Position numbers and translations under genes: made by a program. A DNA stretch of 64,000 nt. Source: Sphingomonas sp. GM_Shp_1. Its GTDB lineage: Bacteria > Pseudomonadota > Alphaproteobacteria > Sphingomonadales > Sphingomonadaceae. The stretch lies in NCBI RefSeq assembly GCF_026540895.1, contig NZ_JALNUR010000013.1:21369-85368 (forward strand). The letters run 5' to 3'. A model generated the notes under the pieces. It was not told the origin of the DNA and searched no databases. It was given only the letters and a program-made list of their open reading frames with translations. Positions 44,221-52,511 of the stretch are shown one piece after another. Position 1 is the first letter of the stretch. Every line of letters starts with the position of its first letter.

Positions 44221-45084
44221 ATGTTTCCTGCCATTGGCCTTGTCATCCTGCTCGGCATGGTCTTCGGCGGCTTCGCCATCACCGGCGGCGCGCTGGGGCC
44301 CGTGTTCGAGGCGATTCCCCATGAGATGCTCATCATCGGCGGTGCCGCCGTCGGCGCGCTCGTCATCGGCAATTCCGGCGCCGAGCTGAAGGCGCTGGGC
44401 GGCGCGATGGGCAAGATCTTCAAGGGGCCCAAATACAAGAAGCAGGACTATCTGGACGTCATCTTCCTCGTCTCGAAGCTGATGAAGATGCTGCGTACCG
44501 AAGGACCGATCGCGCTGGAGCCGCATGTCGAGGACCCCAAGTCCTCCTCGGTCTTCGCCGAATATCCCCGCCTCGTCGCCGACCATACGCTGGTCAATCT
44601 GATCGCCGACACGCTGCGCCTGGTCGTGGTGTCCAGCGGCACGCTCGACGTGCATGCGGTCGAGGAGGTGATGGACAACGCCATCAAGACCCACCATCAC
44701 GAGGTGGAGGGGCCGCAGGGCACGCTTCAGAGCCTGGCCGACTCGCTGCCCGCGCTCGGCATCGTCGCGGCGGTGCTGGGCATCGTGAAGACCATGGGGT
44801 CGATCGACAAGCCGCCGAGCGTGCTGGGCGGGATGATCGGATCGGCGCTGGTCGGCACCTTCATGGGCGTGCTGCTCGCTTATGGCATCGTCAATCCGTT
44901 CGCGGGTCGCCTGAAGCAGGTGATCGACGCCGACGCCGCCATCTATCACGTGGTCAAGCAGATCATCATCGCCTCGCTCCACGGCCATCCGCAGCCTTTG
45001 GTGATCGAAGCGGCGCGTTCGGGCATCAAGCACAAGGATCAGCCCGGCTTCGCCGAGGTCTTCGACGGCTTGCGGGGCAAGTAA
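44221..45084 (+). CDS. motA: Flagellar motor stator protein MotA
   Basis: A 287-residue inner-membrane stator protein with four transmembrane segments. The N-terminal AIGLVILLGMVFGGFAITGG, the cytoplasmic loop with charged residues, and the DSLPALGIVAAVLGIVKTMGSIDKPP block with its conserved Pro are present. It couples proton flow through MotA-MotB to FliG torque. It precedes motB by three bases; I see no convincing promoter in the 112-base gap after flgL. Confidence 0.96.
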   Translation: MFPAIGLVILLGMVFGGFAITGGALGPVFEAIPHEMLIIGGAAVGALVIGNSGAELKALGGAMGKIFKGPKYKKQDYLDVIFLVSKLMKMLRTEGPIALEPHVEDPKSSSVFAEYPRLVADHTLVNLIADTLRLVVVSSGTLDVHAVEEVMDNAIKTHHHEVEGPQGTLQSLADSLPALGIVAAVLGIVKTMGSIDKPPSVLGGMIGSALVGTFMGVLLAYGIVNPFAGRLKQVIDADAAIYHVVKQIIIASLHGHPQPLVIEAARSGIKHKDQPGFAEVFDGLRGK

Positions 45085-45087
45085 GCC

Positions 45088-45978
45088 ATGGCGCGCGCAC
45101 CGCATGGCAAGAACGAGCCGCCCAAGATCGTCATCGTCAAGAAGATCATCGTCGATGGTCATGGCGGACATCATGGCGGCGCGTGGAAGGTTGCCTATGC
45201 CGACTTTGTGACCGCGATGATGGCGTTTTTCCTGCTGCTCTGGCTGCTGGGTGCGACGACCGAGAAGCAGCGCAAGGGCATTGCCGATTATTTCGCGCCG
45301 ACCCTGCTCGACACCCGGTCTCAGGGGATCGGCGGGGGCGTGCTGAACGGCGGGCCGGGTGCGGGCGAGAAGCAGAGCGGCAACAACGGCATCGTCCAGC
45401 TCATCGTCCCCAAGATCACCGGCGAGGGCGGCACGAGGGCCGGGACCGGCGACAAGGGTTCGCTGCGCAATCCCAACGCGCTGGCGCAGGATCGCAAGAG
45501 CTTCGCCGAACTGCAAAAGGCGGTTCAGCGGAAGATGGAAACGACGCCGGGCCTGAAGAAGCTGGCGCGGCAGGTCCGCTTCATCCCGACCCAGGACGGG
45601 CTGCGCATCGATCTGGTCGACAATGCCGATTATTCGATGTTCGCCAGCGGCACGACGCAGCTGGAGCCCGAGGCCTCGGCGCTGATCGGCACCATCGCGC
45701 GGTCGATCTCCGGCCTGCCCAACACGATCATGATCCGCGGGCACACCGATGCCGTGCCCTATGGCGATCCGCGCGCGATGAACAACTGGATGCTCTCCTC
45801 CAGCCGCGCCGAGACCACCCGCCGCCGTCTGGCCGCCGGGGGCATCCCCGAGTCGCGGTTCGAGCGGATCGAGGGCGTCGCCGATCGCGAGCCGATGATC
45901 GCGGACAACCCCGCCGACCCGCGCAATCGCCGCGTGGCGATCACCCTGCTCTATCGCAAGGGCAGTTTCGGGCAGTAA
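45088..45978 (+). CDS. motB: Flagellar motor stator protein MotB
   Basis: A 296-residue stator protein. The N-terminal cytoplasmic part is Lys/His-rich. The transmembrane helix WKVAYADFVTAMMAFFLLLWLLG carries the proton-binding Asp (in YADF). The C-terminal OmpA-like peptidoglycan-binding domain contains IRGHTDAVPYGDPRAMNNWMLSSSRAETTRRRL and NRRVAITLLYR. It ends 17 bases from a convergent gene. Confidence 0.96.
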   Translation: MARAPHGKNEPPKIVIVKKIIVDGHGGHHGGAWKVAYADFVTAMMAFFLLLWLLGATTEKQRKGIADYFAPTLLDTRSQGIGGGVLNGGPGAGEKQSGNNGIVQLIVPKITGEGGTRAGTGDKGSLRNPNALAQDRKSFAELQKAVQRKMETTPGLKKLARQVRFIPTQDGLRIDLVDNADYSMFASGTTQLEPEASALIGTIARSISGLPNTIMIRGHTDAVPYGDPRAMNNWMLSSSRAETTRRRLAAGGIPESRFERIEGVADREPMIADNPADPRNRRVAITLLYRKGSFGQ

Positions 45979-45995
45979 GAGCGTGGCACCGGCGG

Positions 45996-47018
45996 TCAGT
46001 AGGTCCAGTGGCCGACATAATCGCCGGTGACCGTCACGTTATCGACCACGCTGGTCGCCTGGAACACGAAGGCCGCCTCACGCCCTTCCGGTCCATAGAG
46101 CCGCCCGCGCATGCGGCCCTTGTAATCGGTCTGGTCGGTGACGTCGGCGGTGAAGATACCCGTCGTCCGGTCGAGCTTGCCGACCATCTTGAACGTGCGC
46201 GGGGTCGAGCCACCGCGAAAGCCGTTGAAGTTGACGGTCGCCTGCACCGTGTCATTGGCCTCGATCACCTGAAAGATCCCGAAATTGGATGTCTGGATGA
46301 TCACGCTGCCCCCTTCCGGGGTAAAGCCGGGGTTGGGAGCGCTGGGATACCAGATGGTGCCGACCCCCTCATAGCTGGGGTTCAGGGCGAAGGTCGCCGC
46401 CCGCATCGCGCGCGCCTTGCGGTCGAGCAGATCCTCGCTGTTCGATGTCGCCCCGAAAAAGGCCGAGGAATATTGCATGACGCGCGCGGGCCTGCCGTCG
46501 ACGCTGCTCTGGCCCACCATACGCTCCCAGGCGACCCGCGTGACATATTTCTGCTGCATCGACGGGGGCAGGCCGACCAGGATGCGGTCGGCGGTCGGAT
46601 CGGACTTGCCGTAGACCCGGTATCCGTCGACATCCTTCCGGTCGGCGGCGGTGAAGAGGGGACTGCCGACCCGGCCATAGTCGAAGCGCACGGTGTCCGC
46701 ATCGCCCGAATGATTCCAGGTCGCGCGCAGATCGGTCGGAAACAATTGGGCGTCGAGATAGAGGTTGGACACCACTATCGTTGCGGAGGGCTGGCCCGCC
46801 ACGTCTTGGGTGATCAGGCCCCGGCGAACGTCGAACCCGACATCCGAGAAGGCGGTATAGCTGCGCGTCAGATCGTTATAGCTGGGATAATTCCAACTGG
46901 CCGAGGGGGCGGATGTCGGGGTGGGAGCCGGGAGCACGATCGGAGCGGAGCCACCGCCGCCGCCATCGCCGCAAGCCGCCAGAGCGGATGCCGCTGCCCA
47001 TCCCAAAAATCGTTTCAT
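45996..47018 (-). CDS. TbpB-like beta-barrel lipoprotein
   Basis: A 340-residue lipoprotein with lipobox LAAC (Cys16), a Gly run and a Pro/Thr linker, then a beta-rich domain. The C-terminal part (FTADVTDQTDYKGRMRGRLYGPEGREAAFVFQATS) has the RLYGPEGREAAFVF pattern of transferrin-binding-protein-like barrels. These are often surface lipoproteins that capture metals, haem or host proteins. I start at 47018 because the upstream codons are not leader-like. The ligand is unknown. Confidence 0.7.
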   Translation of the reverse strand: MKRFLGWAAASALAACGDGGGGGSAPIVLPAPTPTSAPSASWNYPSYNDLTRSYTAFSDVGFDVRRGLITQDVAGQPSATIVVSNLYLDAQLFPTDLRATWNHSGDADTVRFDYGRVGSPLFTAADRKDVDGYRVYGKSDPTADRILVGLPPSMQQKYVTRVAWERMVGQSSVDGRPARVMQYSSAFFGATSNSEDLLDRKARAMRAATFALNPSYEGVGTIWYPSAPNPGFTPEGGSVIIQTSNFGIFQVIEANDTVQATVNFNGFRGGSTPRTFKMVGKLDRTTGIFTADVTDQTDYKGRMRGRLYGPEGREAAFVFQATSVVDNVTVTGDYVGHWTY

Positions 47019-47175
47019 GCCCGCTTGTCCCCCGTGTTCCCGAGCGGCCGGGACGATCGCAACACCGGGATCGACGGCCGTGGGAATGTCCCCGGTTAGG
47101 CAAGCGCGGGCCCGCACTCAACACCCTCAAATAAGGAGCGCTGTGCCACGCCTATCATGGTCTTGTAACGCAAAG

Positions 47176-47241
47176 AAAAAAAGGCCCCGCCGATCGTCGT
47201 CACCTTGGGAGAAGGGCGACGACTGTCGGCGGGGCCTTTTT
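47176..47241 (-). terminator. Long bidirectional-type terminator after the MucR-like gene
   Basis: AAAAAGGCCCCGCCGA (47178-47193) pairs with TCGGCGGGGCCTTTTT (47226-47241), with an inner GTCGTC/GACGAC pairing. The minus-strand transcript ends in a T-run. It lies 23 bases from the mucR-like stop codon. Confidence 0.85.
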
Positions 47242-47264
47242 GCGATCGGGTGATCGCCGCGCGC

Positions 47265-47750
47265 TTATTCGGCGTCGGCGGCGCCTTCGCCCTTGCGCGG
47301 CTTGCGCGCGGCACCGGCGGTGCGCGGACCCGGCTTGCGGCCCAGGCCGATCTTCTTGGCCATCGCGCGACGGCTTTCCGAATAGCTTTCGGCGACCATC
47401 GGATAATCCGGCTTCAGGCCATAGCGTTCGCGATATTCTTCCGGCGTCAGACCATGGGTCGCCAGATGACGGCGCAGGGTCTTGTAGGGCTTGCCGTCGA
47501 TCATCGAGACGATGTGATCTTTCGAAGCCAGCGACTTGCGAACCGAAACCGCGGGAACATATTCCGTCGGGGCTTCGACATCGGTCGTCTGCGGCGTGCT
47601 GCCCAGAAGCGAAGACACGGTTTCGTGCATCTTGTTCAGGAACGCCGGAACCTCTTCGGAAGACGTTCGGGTGTTGGGATTACCCAACCATGCGATCGTC
47701 AACTCGGTCGCCAGTTCTACGGCATTCACATCGATAGGGTCGTCGGCCAT
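47265..47750 (-). CDS. Ros/MucR-family transcriptional regulator
   Basis: A 161-residue regulator. The family core DHIVSMIDGKPYKTLRRHLATHGLTPEEYRERYGLKPDYPMVAESYSESRRAMAKKIGLGRK is clear. The zinc-finger Cys of Ros/MucR proteins is replaced (Ser82 in IVSMIDGK), while the His pair (His95, His99) remains, so zinc binding is doubtful. MucR proteins are nucleoid-like silencers of AT-rich promoters and often control motility and exopolysaccharide. Its AT-rich upstream region (47.75-48.1 kb) fits autoregulation. Confidence 0.88.
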   Translation of the reverse strand: MADDPIDVNAVELATELTIAWLGNPNTRTSSEEVPAFLNKMHETVSSLLGSTPQTTDVEAPTEYVPAVSVRKSLASKDHIVSMIDGKPYKTLRRHLATHGLTPEEYRERYGLKPDYPMVAESYSESRRAMAKKIGLGRKPGPRTAGAARKPRKGEGAADAE

Positions 47751-48158
47751 GATACGCTCCTGTTATTTTCCGCTTGACCTAACCGTCAAATACGAGACGT
47801 CAACCGCCAGATTGGGCCGATCGTCCAAAAACTATCCAAAACGACAGTAAATTCTCTTTTTGAAACTCGTTTCATGAAGATTTTGGACAGTGGACAACTT
47901 GGAATAAAGCCAAATCGGTCAGAACGATACAGGCGGAACTATATGGTCGAACGCGACGAAAATCTTATCCATGTTAGTACTATATGAAAGTTAATTCATT
48001 TATGAGCATTTTGATGCCACGCACTGACGGCAAGGCCGCGATGCCGTGGTCCAGATGCAAAAAATGCAACAAAAATTGATGAGCTTGCATTTGTGTTAAT
48101 CGTCGGCATCCGCCAAAGAGGACGGGCCTTTCAGGCATCCTCTCCTAAAAACTTTCAC
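47751..48158. other. AT-rich intergenic region upstream of the MucR-like gene
   Basis: This is the most AT-rich stretch of the window and has no convincing gene. It presumably holds the mucR-like promoter (minus) and the promoter of the small RNA candidate (plus). Repeated ATGCAA/TTGCAT elements occur near 48055-48090. A MucR-like protein would be expected to bind here. Confidence 0.5.
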
Positions 48159-48186
48159 GGCTGGTCTTCGGACCAGCCTTTTTTTT
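48090..48186 (+). ncRNA. Candidate small RNA ending in a strong terminator
   Basis: No open frame precedes a textbook terminator at 48159-48186, so an RNA gene is likely. Upstream of it a hairpin AGAGGA (48117-48122) with TCCTCT (48138-48143) encloses GCC-TTTCA-GGC. A single-stranded CCTAAAAACTTTCA segment follows before the terminator. The TCCTCTCC stretch could pair with Shine-Dalgarno sequences. The 5' end is a guess. Confidence 0.5.
48159..48186 (+). terminator. Strong intrinsic terminator
   Basis: GGCTGGTC (48159-48166), TTCG loop, GACCAGCC (48171-48178), then eight T. The stem is perfect. From here to 48464 I see no gene or further clear signal. Confidence 0.92.
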
Positions 48187-48464
48187 GCTATGCATCCGGT
48201 GCGACTGGGCCTAGGCTGCCTCATCGCCGCGCTTCAATAAAAGATAAGCAGGAGTGGAAGCCGCCGGAAAGACCGGCATCGCGCGTCGGTGCCGGGGGTT
48301 GAGCGATCACTTCGCTCCCCCCGTTTACCGCCATGGCCGATCGGCCTGCGTTCGATCATCGGCAATAGTCAGTCGTGCGCGACCGCCCGCTTCTTCGTTA
48401 TCGCCATTGGCATCGACCGATACGGCATCTGGGAAATATGATGTCCTGGCTCCAAGAGGAGTGT

Positions 48465-48809
48465 TTACGCCTTGTCCTCCGGGGTCTTGCGGCGGATGAA
48501 CTGGTCGAGCGCGGACAAAGCGAGACCCGCGAACGCGCCGATATCCGGCGTGGATGGCGCGGGATCACGGGGAAGGCCGTCCTGCGGCTCGGGCCGTGGT
48601 GCTTCCTCCGGTGTCGAGCGTGTCGTCTCGCGTGCCAGCGCGGCGGCCGCGACCACCAGGCCGGAGGCGATCAACTGCCGCCCCATCGGACTGCGCGCCT
48701 GATCGAGCAGAAGCTGGCCCACACGGTGCAGGGACGATGTCGCCTGAGGGGCCGCCTGCTCTTCTTGCTTGGCCTTTTTCTGCTTTTTCTTCTGCTTCTT
48801 CTTGCCCAT
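48465..48809 (-). CDS. Small lysine/glutamine-rich protein of unknown function
   Basis: A 114-residue protein not recognised. The first 20 residues are a run of Lys and Gln (MGKKKQKKKQKKAKQEEQ). A mildly hydrophobic Ala-rich stretch (GRQLIASGLVVAAAALARE) and a proline-rich centre follow, then an amphipathic end (AFAGLALSALDQFIRRK). It has a GGAGGTG ribosome site and a perfect inverted repeat 20 bases before the start. It lies downstream of rpoN on the same strand. A nucleic-acid or membrane-surface role is possible but not shown. Confidence 0.7.
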   Translation of the reverse strand: MGKKKQKKKQKKAKQEEQAAPQATSSLHRVGQLLLDQARSPMGRQLIASGLVVAAAALARETTRSTPEEAPRPEPQDGLPRDPAPSTPDIGAFAGLALSALDQFIRRKTPEDKA

Positions 48810-48829
48810 CGAACGGCACCTCCGAAAAT

Positions 48830-48853
48830 GGTGTATTCTTAATATAATACACC
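48830..48853 (-). promoter_or_regulatory. Inverted repeat over the probable promoter of the Lys-rich protein gene
   Basis: GGTGTATT (48830-48837) and AATACACC (48846-48853) flank CTTAATAT. Read on the minus strand the sequence contains TATTAT/TATATT, a good -10. It is a likely repressor site or leader hairpin. Confidence 0.55.
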
Positions 48854-48881
48854 TTGGCGGCGCGACAAGGGTGGGGCGTGG

Positions 48882-50366
48882 TCAACCGCTCAAGGCGCGG
48901 GCGCGGCGTCGCTGAACCGAACTGCCGATGCCCAGCGACTCGCGATATTTGGCGACCGTGCGCCTGGCGATGTCGAAGCCCTTGGCCTGGAGCAGTTCGA
49001 CCAGCGTGTCGTCGGACAGGATCTTCGCGCCCTCTCCCGCGATCAGCGTCCGGATCGCGCTCTTCACTGCTTCCGCCGACACCGCATCGCCGCCGTCCGC
49101 CGCCGCGATGCCGCTGGTGAAGAAATATTTCAGCTCGTACAGCCCGCGCGCGCAGCTCAGATATTTGTTGCTGGTCACGCGGCTGACCGTGGATTCGTGC
49201 ATCCCGATCGCCTCCGCCACACGGGCGAGGGTCAGGGGTTTGAGATGCGCGACGCCGTGGAGGAAGAACGCCTCCTGCTGCTTCACGATCTCGGTCGCGA
49301 CGCGGATGATCGTCCGCTGCCTCTGGTCGAGCGCCTTCATCAGCCAGTTGGCGCTGGCCAGGCAATCGGCCAGCCACGCCTTCGACCCCTTGTCCTGCGG
49401 ACCGTGGCGCAGTTCCTGATAATAGCGGCGGTTGACCAGCACGCGGGGCAGGGTGGCGGTGTTGAGCTCGATTCCCCAGCCGGACTTGATCCGCGTGACG
49501 AACAGGTCGGGCACCACCGCTTGGCTCGGTTCGCCGCCATAGCGACAGCCCGGCTTGGGGTCATAGCCGCGCAGCTCGCGGATCATGTCCGCCATGTCCT
49601 CGTCATCGACCCCGCAGATGCGCTTCAGCCGGATCAGGTCGCCCCGCGCCAGCAGGTCGAGATTGGCGATCAGCCGCGCCATGCAGGGATCGTAGCGATC
49701 GACCTCCCTGGCCTGAAGCGCCAGGCATTCGGCCAGATCACGCGCGCCGACCCCGGTGGGGTCCAGGCTCTGCACGACGGTCAGCACCGATTCGACGCGG
49801 GGCAGCGGTACGCCCAGCCGCTCGGCGATCTCGCTTAGCGGCACGGTCAGATAGCCCGCCTCGTCCAACTGGTCGATGATGTGCGCGGCGATGGTCAGTT
49901 CGACCCCGGACAGGATCAGCGCGACCTGTGCCTCCAGATGCTCGGCCAGGCTGGGCGCGTCGTCGGGCAGCGCGTCCCAGTCGGGTCCGTCCTCGCCGCC
50001 CAGCCCGGCGCCGCCCGATCCGCCGTTCAGCGACAGGCCGCCATCCGGGCCGGTGCCGCCATCGGCGATGCTGTCCTGCTGATGGCTTTCGGTCGCATAG
50101 TCGAGGTCCAGACCGCGATCCTCGGCGGGCGCGGTGCCGGTGACCAGTTCGTCGGCGCCTGCCGGAGCCTCACGTTCGGGACGCTCGGGGGTCGCCACCT
50201 CGCGGACGGCGGTCGCATCGAGCAGGGGGTTCTTTTCCACCTCCTCGGCGATGAACGCCTCGATCTCCAGATTGGACAGCGTCAGCAGCTTGATCGCCTG
50301 CTGCAACTGCGGCGTCATCACCAGCGACTGGGACTGGCGAATGTCGAGGCGCGGGGACAGGCTCAT
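48882..50366 (-). CDS. rpoN: RNA polymerase sigma-54 factor RpoN
   Basis: A 494-residue sigma-54. Region I is Gln/Leu-rich (LVMTPQLQQAIKLLTLSNLEIEAFI), followed by the acidic region II, the core-binding domain and the C-terminal RpoN box ARRTVAKYRE (residues about 467-476) that reads the -24 element. It lies downstream of lptB, a common proteobacterial arrangement. In this window it serves at least two near-perfect promoters, flgB and the transglycosylase-flhA-fliA unit. Confidence 0.97.
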   Translation of the reverse strand: MSLSPRLDIRQSQSLVMTPQLQQAIKLLTLSNLEIEAFIAEEVEKNPLLDATAVREVATPERPEREAPAGADELVTGTAPAEDRGLDLDYATESHQQDSIADGGTGPDGGLSLNGGSGGAGLGGEDGPDWDALPDDAPSLAEHLEAQVALILSGVELTIAAHIIDQLDEAGYLTVPLSEIAERLGVPLPRVESVLTVVQSLDPTGVGARDLAECLALQAREVDRYDPCMARLIANLDLLARGDLIRLKRICGVDDEDMADMIRELRGYDPKPGCRYGGEPSQAVVPDLFVTRIKSGWGIELNTATLPRVLVNRRYYQELRHGPQDKGSKAWLADCLASANWLMKALDQRQRTIIRVATEIVKQQEAFFLHGVAHLKPLTLARVAEAIGMHESTVSRVTSNKYLSCARGLYELKYFFTSGIAAADGGDAVSAEAVKSAIRTLIAGEGAKILSDDTLVELLQAKGFDIARRTVAKYRESLGIGSSVQRRRARALSG

Positions 50367-50432
50367 GCCGCCGCGCTCCGGTTCGCGCCGGGACCATCGA
50401 GAAAAATGGAGCGGCGGCGCGCGGTCATCGGA

Positions 50433-51233
50433 TCAGAGCGAAAAGCCCTCGCCCAGATAAAGGCGACGGACATTGGCGTCGGCGACCAGCTCCTCGGGCG
50501 AGCCGCTGAACAGCACGCGACCGTCATAGATGATGTAGGCGCGGTCGACGATGTCCAGCGTCTCGCGGACATTATGGTCGGTGATCAGCACCCCGATGTC
50601 GCGCCGCTTCAGGTCCTTCACCAGGTCGCGGATATCGGCGATCGAGATGGGGTCGATCCCTGCGAACGGTTCGTCCAGCAGCATGATCGACGGATCGGCG
50701 GCCAGCGCGCGGGCGATCTCGGCCCGGCGACGCTCACCGCCCGACAGCGCCATGGCGGGCGCGGCGCGCAACCGGGTCAGGCCGAATTCCTCCAGCAGCT
50801 TGTCGAGCTTGCGCGCCTGCTCGGCGGGATCGGGCTCGGCCAGTTCCAGCACGGTCAGGATATTCTTCTCGATCGACAGTCCGCGAAAGATCGAGGTTTC
50901 CTGCGGCAGATAGCCCAGGCCCAATATCGCGCGGCGATACATGGGCAGCCCGGTGATATCCTCGCCGTCCAGCATGATGCGGCCCGAATCGGGCTTCACC
51001 AGACCCATGACCGAATAAAAGCAGGTCGTCTTGCCCGCGCCATTGGGGCCGAGCAGCCCGATCACCTCGCCGCGCCCGACCGAGACGGACACGTCGGTCA
51101 GGACGGTGCGCTTGTCATAGCTTTTGGCGATCGACACGACCTGAAGGCCATTGGCGACGGGGGGCTCCGACACGGGGGCAGTGCGATGGCCCGGGCGCTG
51201 ATCTGCCTCGCGAATCGGGGTTTCCATGTCCAT
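50433..51233 (-). CDS. lptB: LPS export ABC transporter ATPase LptB
   Basis: A 266-residue ATPase energising lipopolysaccharide transport. Walker A is GPNGAGKTT, the signature is LSGGERRR, Walker B is SIMLLDEPFAGIDP, and the His switch is in ITDHNVRET. An N-terminal extension of about 25 residues precedes the core. Start at 51233; 51227 is an alternative ATG. The order lptC-lptA-lptB-rpoN is standard. Confidence 0.96.
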   Translation of the reverse strand: MDMETPIREADQRPGHRTAPVSEPPVANGLQVVSIAKSYDKRTVLTDVSVSVGRGEVIGLLGPNGAGKTTCFYSVMGLVKPDSGRIMLDGEDITGLPMYRRAILGLGYLPQETSIFRGLSIEKNILTVLELAEPDPAEQARKLDKLLEEFGLTRLRAAPAMALSGGERRRAEIARALAADPSIMLLDEPFAGIDPISIADIRDLVKDLKRRDIGVLITDHNVRETLDIVDRAYIIYDGRVLFSGSPEELVADANVRRLYLGEGFSL

Positions 51234-51297
51234 CGGCCTGTTTCTTTCCTTGCCTGGCGCAGTCACGTTAGCGCGGAGAGGCTCCGCGCGTCACGCC

Positions 51298-51840
51298 TCA
51301 GTTGCGATCGGGGACCGAGAAGGTGCCCGTGACCCGGCCCGACGGCGCGCGGGTGACCGTGCCGCCATTGCCCGAGGACGCGCCGCCCGCCACCGACGAT
51401 CCGTCGATCACCGCGCGACCGGTGTCGAGGTTCAGCGTCAGCCGACCGCCGTTCACGGTGTTGCCGTCCTGGGTCAGCGTGACGTTGCCCAGCATGGTGA
51501 TGACCCGGCGGTTGAGGTCGTAAATGCCGTAATTGGCCCGCGCGGTCTGGTTGGGCCGCTTGACGACGACATTGCCCGACGCCTCGAACCGCGACACCTG
51601 CGGCTTTCCGCCGATCACCTGCCCGGTATAGTGGATGACCATCCGCGCGGCGGTCAGCGTCATCTCCGCCTGGCGCAGCACGACATTGCCCGACAGGACG
51701 CCGCGATTCGCCTTGTCCTGCAACTCGATGACGTCCGCGCCGAAATCGACGGGGGCGCGGCTGTCATGCCGGGTCTGCGCCGCGGCGGAGGCTGCCAAAA
51801 CAAGAAGGGCTGGAGCCGTCGCGGCGAAGAGCTTGTGCAT
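51298..51840 (-). CDS. lptA: LPS transport periplasmic protein LptA
   Basis: A 180-residue OstA-like protein that bridges the periplasm for lipopolysaccharide. A signal peptide ends near ASAAAQ. The beta-jellyroll core (VDFGADVIELQDKANRGVLSGNVVLRQAEMTLTAARMVIHY) is typical. The C-terminal tail is Ser/Gly-rich. It lies 18 bases after lptC. Confidence 0.92.
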   Translation of the reverse strand: MHKLFAATAPALLVLAASAAAQTRHDSRAPVDFGADVIELQDKANRGVLSGNVVLRQAEMTLTAARMVIHYTGQVIGGKPQVSRFEASGNVVVKRPNQTARANYGIYDLNRRVITMLGNVTLTQDGNTVNGGRLTLNLDTGRAVIDGSSVAGGASSGNGGTVTRAPSGRVTGTFSVPDRN

Positions 51841-51858
51841 GATCGGCTATTTCGTGCT

Positions 51859-52485
51859 TTACGGTACGATGCGCAAGCGCGCGTTGCCTTCCAGCCGGAC
51901 GGTGCGATCCTCCAGGTTGGCGCGCAGCTTGTTGGCGCTGAACGTCCCCTGCGGCACGCGGCCCGTCACCGCGCCGCCCGATTCCAGCGTCCGCTGCTGA
52001 AGATCGATCGTCGCGTCATGCGTCTGGAGGTCGTATCCGCCCGCCGATTTGAAATCGAGCGGCCCGTCCAGCTTCACCTGTTCGGTCCGCATGTCGTAGC
52101 GGCCCGAATCGGCGCTGACCGTGGCGGGGCCGTCCGACAGGCGGATCGCGGCGGCCAGCTTGTTGAGCTGCACCACCGGTTCGGCCGAACTGCGCTGGAT
52201 CGCCGAGCCCGCGTCGAGCGAGAAGGGCTGCCCCTTGTCGTCGACGCCGCGATATTGCGCGGCCTGGATCTTCAACCGCTCCTTGGCGACCTCGACCTTC
52301 TTCTTGTCGAGGACGAAGGACACCTCGCTCGACGAATAGACCGGCGCCATCACCAGAAAGGCGGTCAGCACGCCGATCGCGCTGGGCAGCATCCAGCGGG
52401 CGAGCGTCACGAACCGGTCGTGGCGGCTGCCCGGCGCGGCCCAGATCTGGCGCTGGGTGCGGACGCGATCGGCGATTTCGGACAT
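51859..52485 (-). CDS. lptC: LPS export protein LptC
   Basis: A 208-residue bitopic inner-membrane protein linking LptBFG to LptA. One transmembrane helix (residues about 31-52, WMLPSAIGVLTAFLVMAPVY) is followed by an LptC jellyroll (SADSGRYDMRTEQVKLDGPLDFKSAGGYDLQTHDATIDLQ). The start MSEIADRV was preferred because the longer frame runs into the rnd gene. Confidence 0.9.
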   Translation of the reverse strand: MSEIADRVRTQRQIWAAPGSRHDRFVTLARWMLPSAIGVLTAFLVMAPVYSSSEVSFVLDKKKVEVAKERLKIQAAQYRGVDDKGQPFSLDAGSAIQRSSAEPVVQLNKLAAAIRLSDGPATVSADSGRYDMRTEQVKLDGPLDFKSAGGYDLQTHDATIDLQQRTLESGGAVTGRVPQGTFSANKLRANLEDRTVRLEGNARLRIVP

Positions 52486-52511
52486 GCTGGCGTCTTCCCT
52501 ATGGGCGCGGA

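Noticed and set aside
48254..48499. Small plus-strand frame of 81 codons
   Set aside because: No ribosome site, no conserved look, and it runs into the opposite Lys-rich gene.
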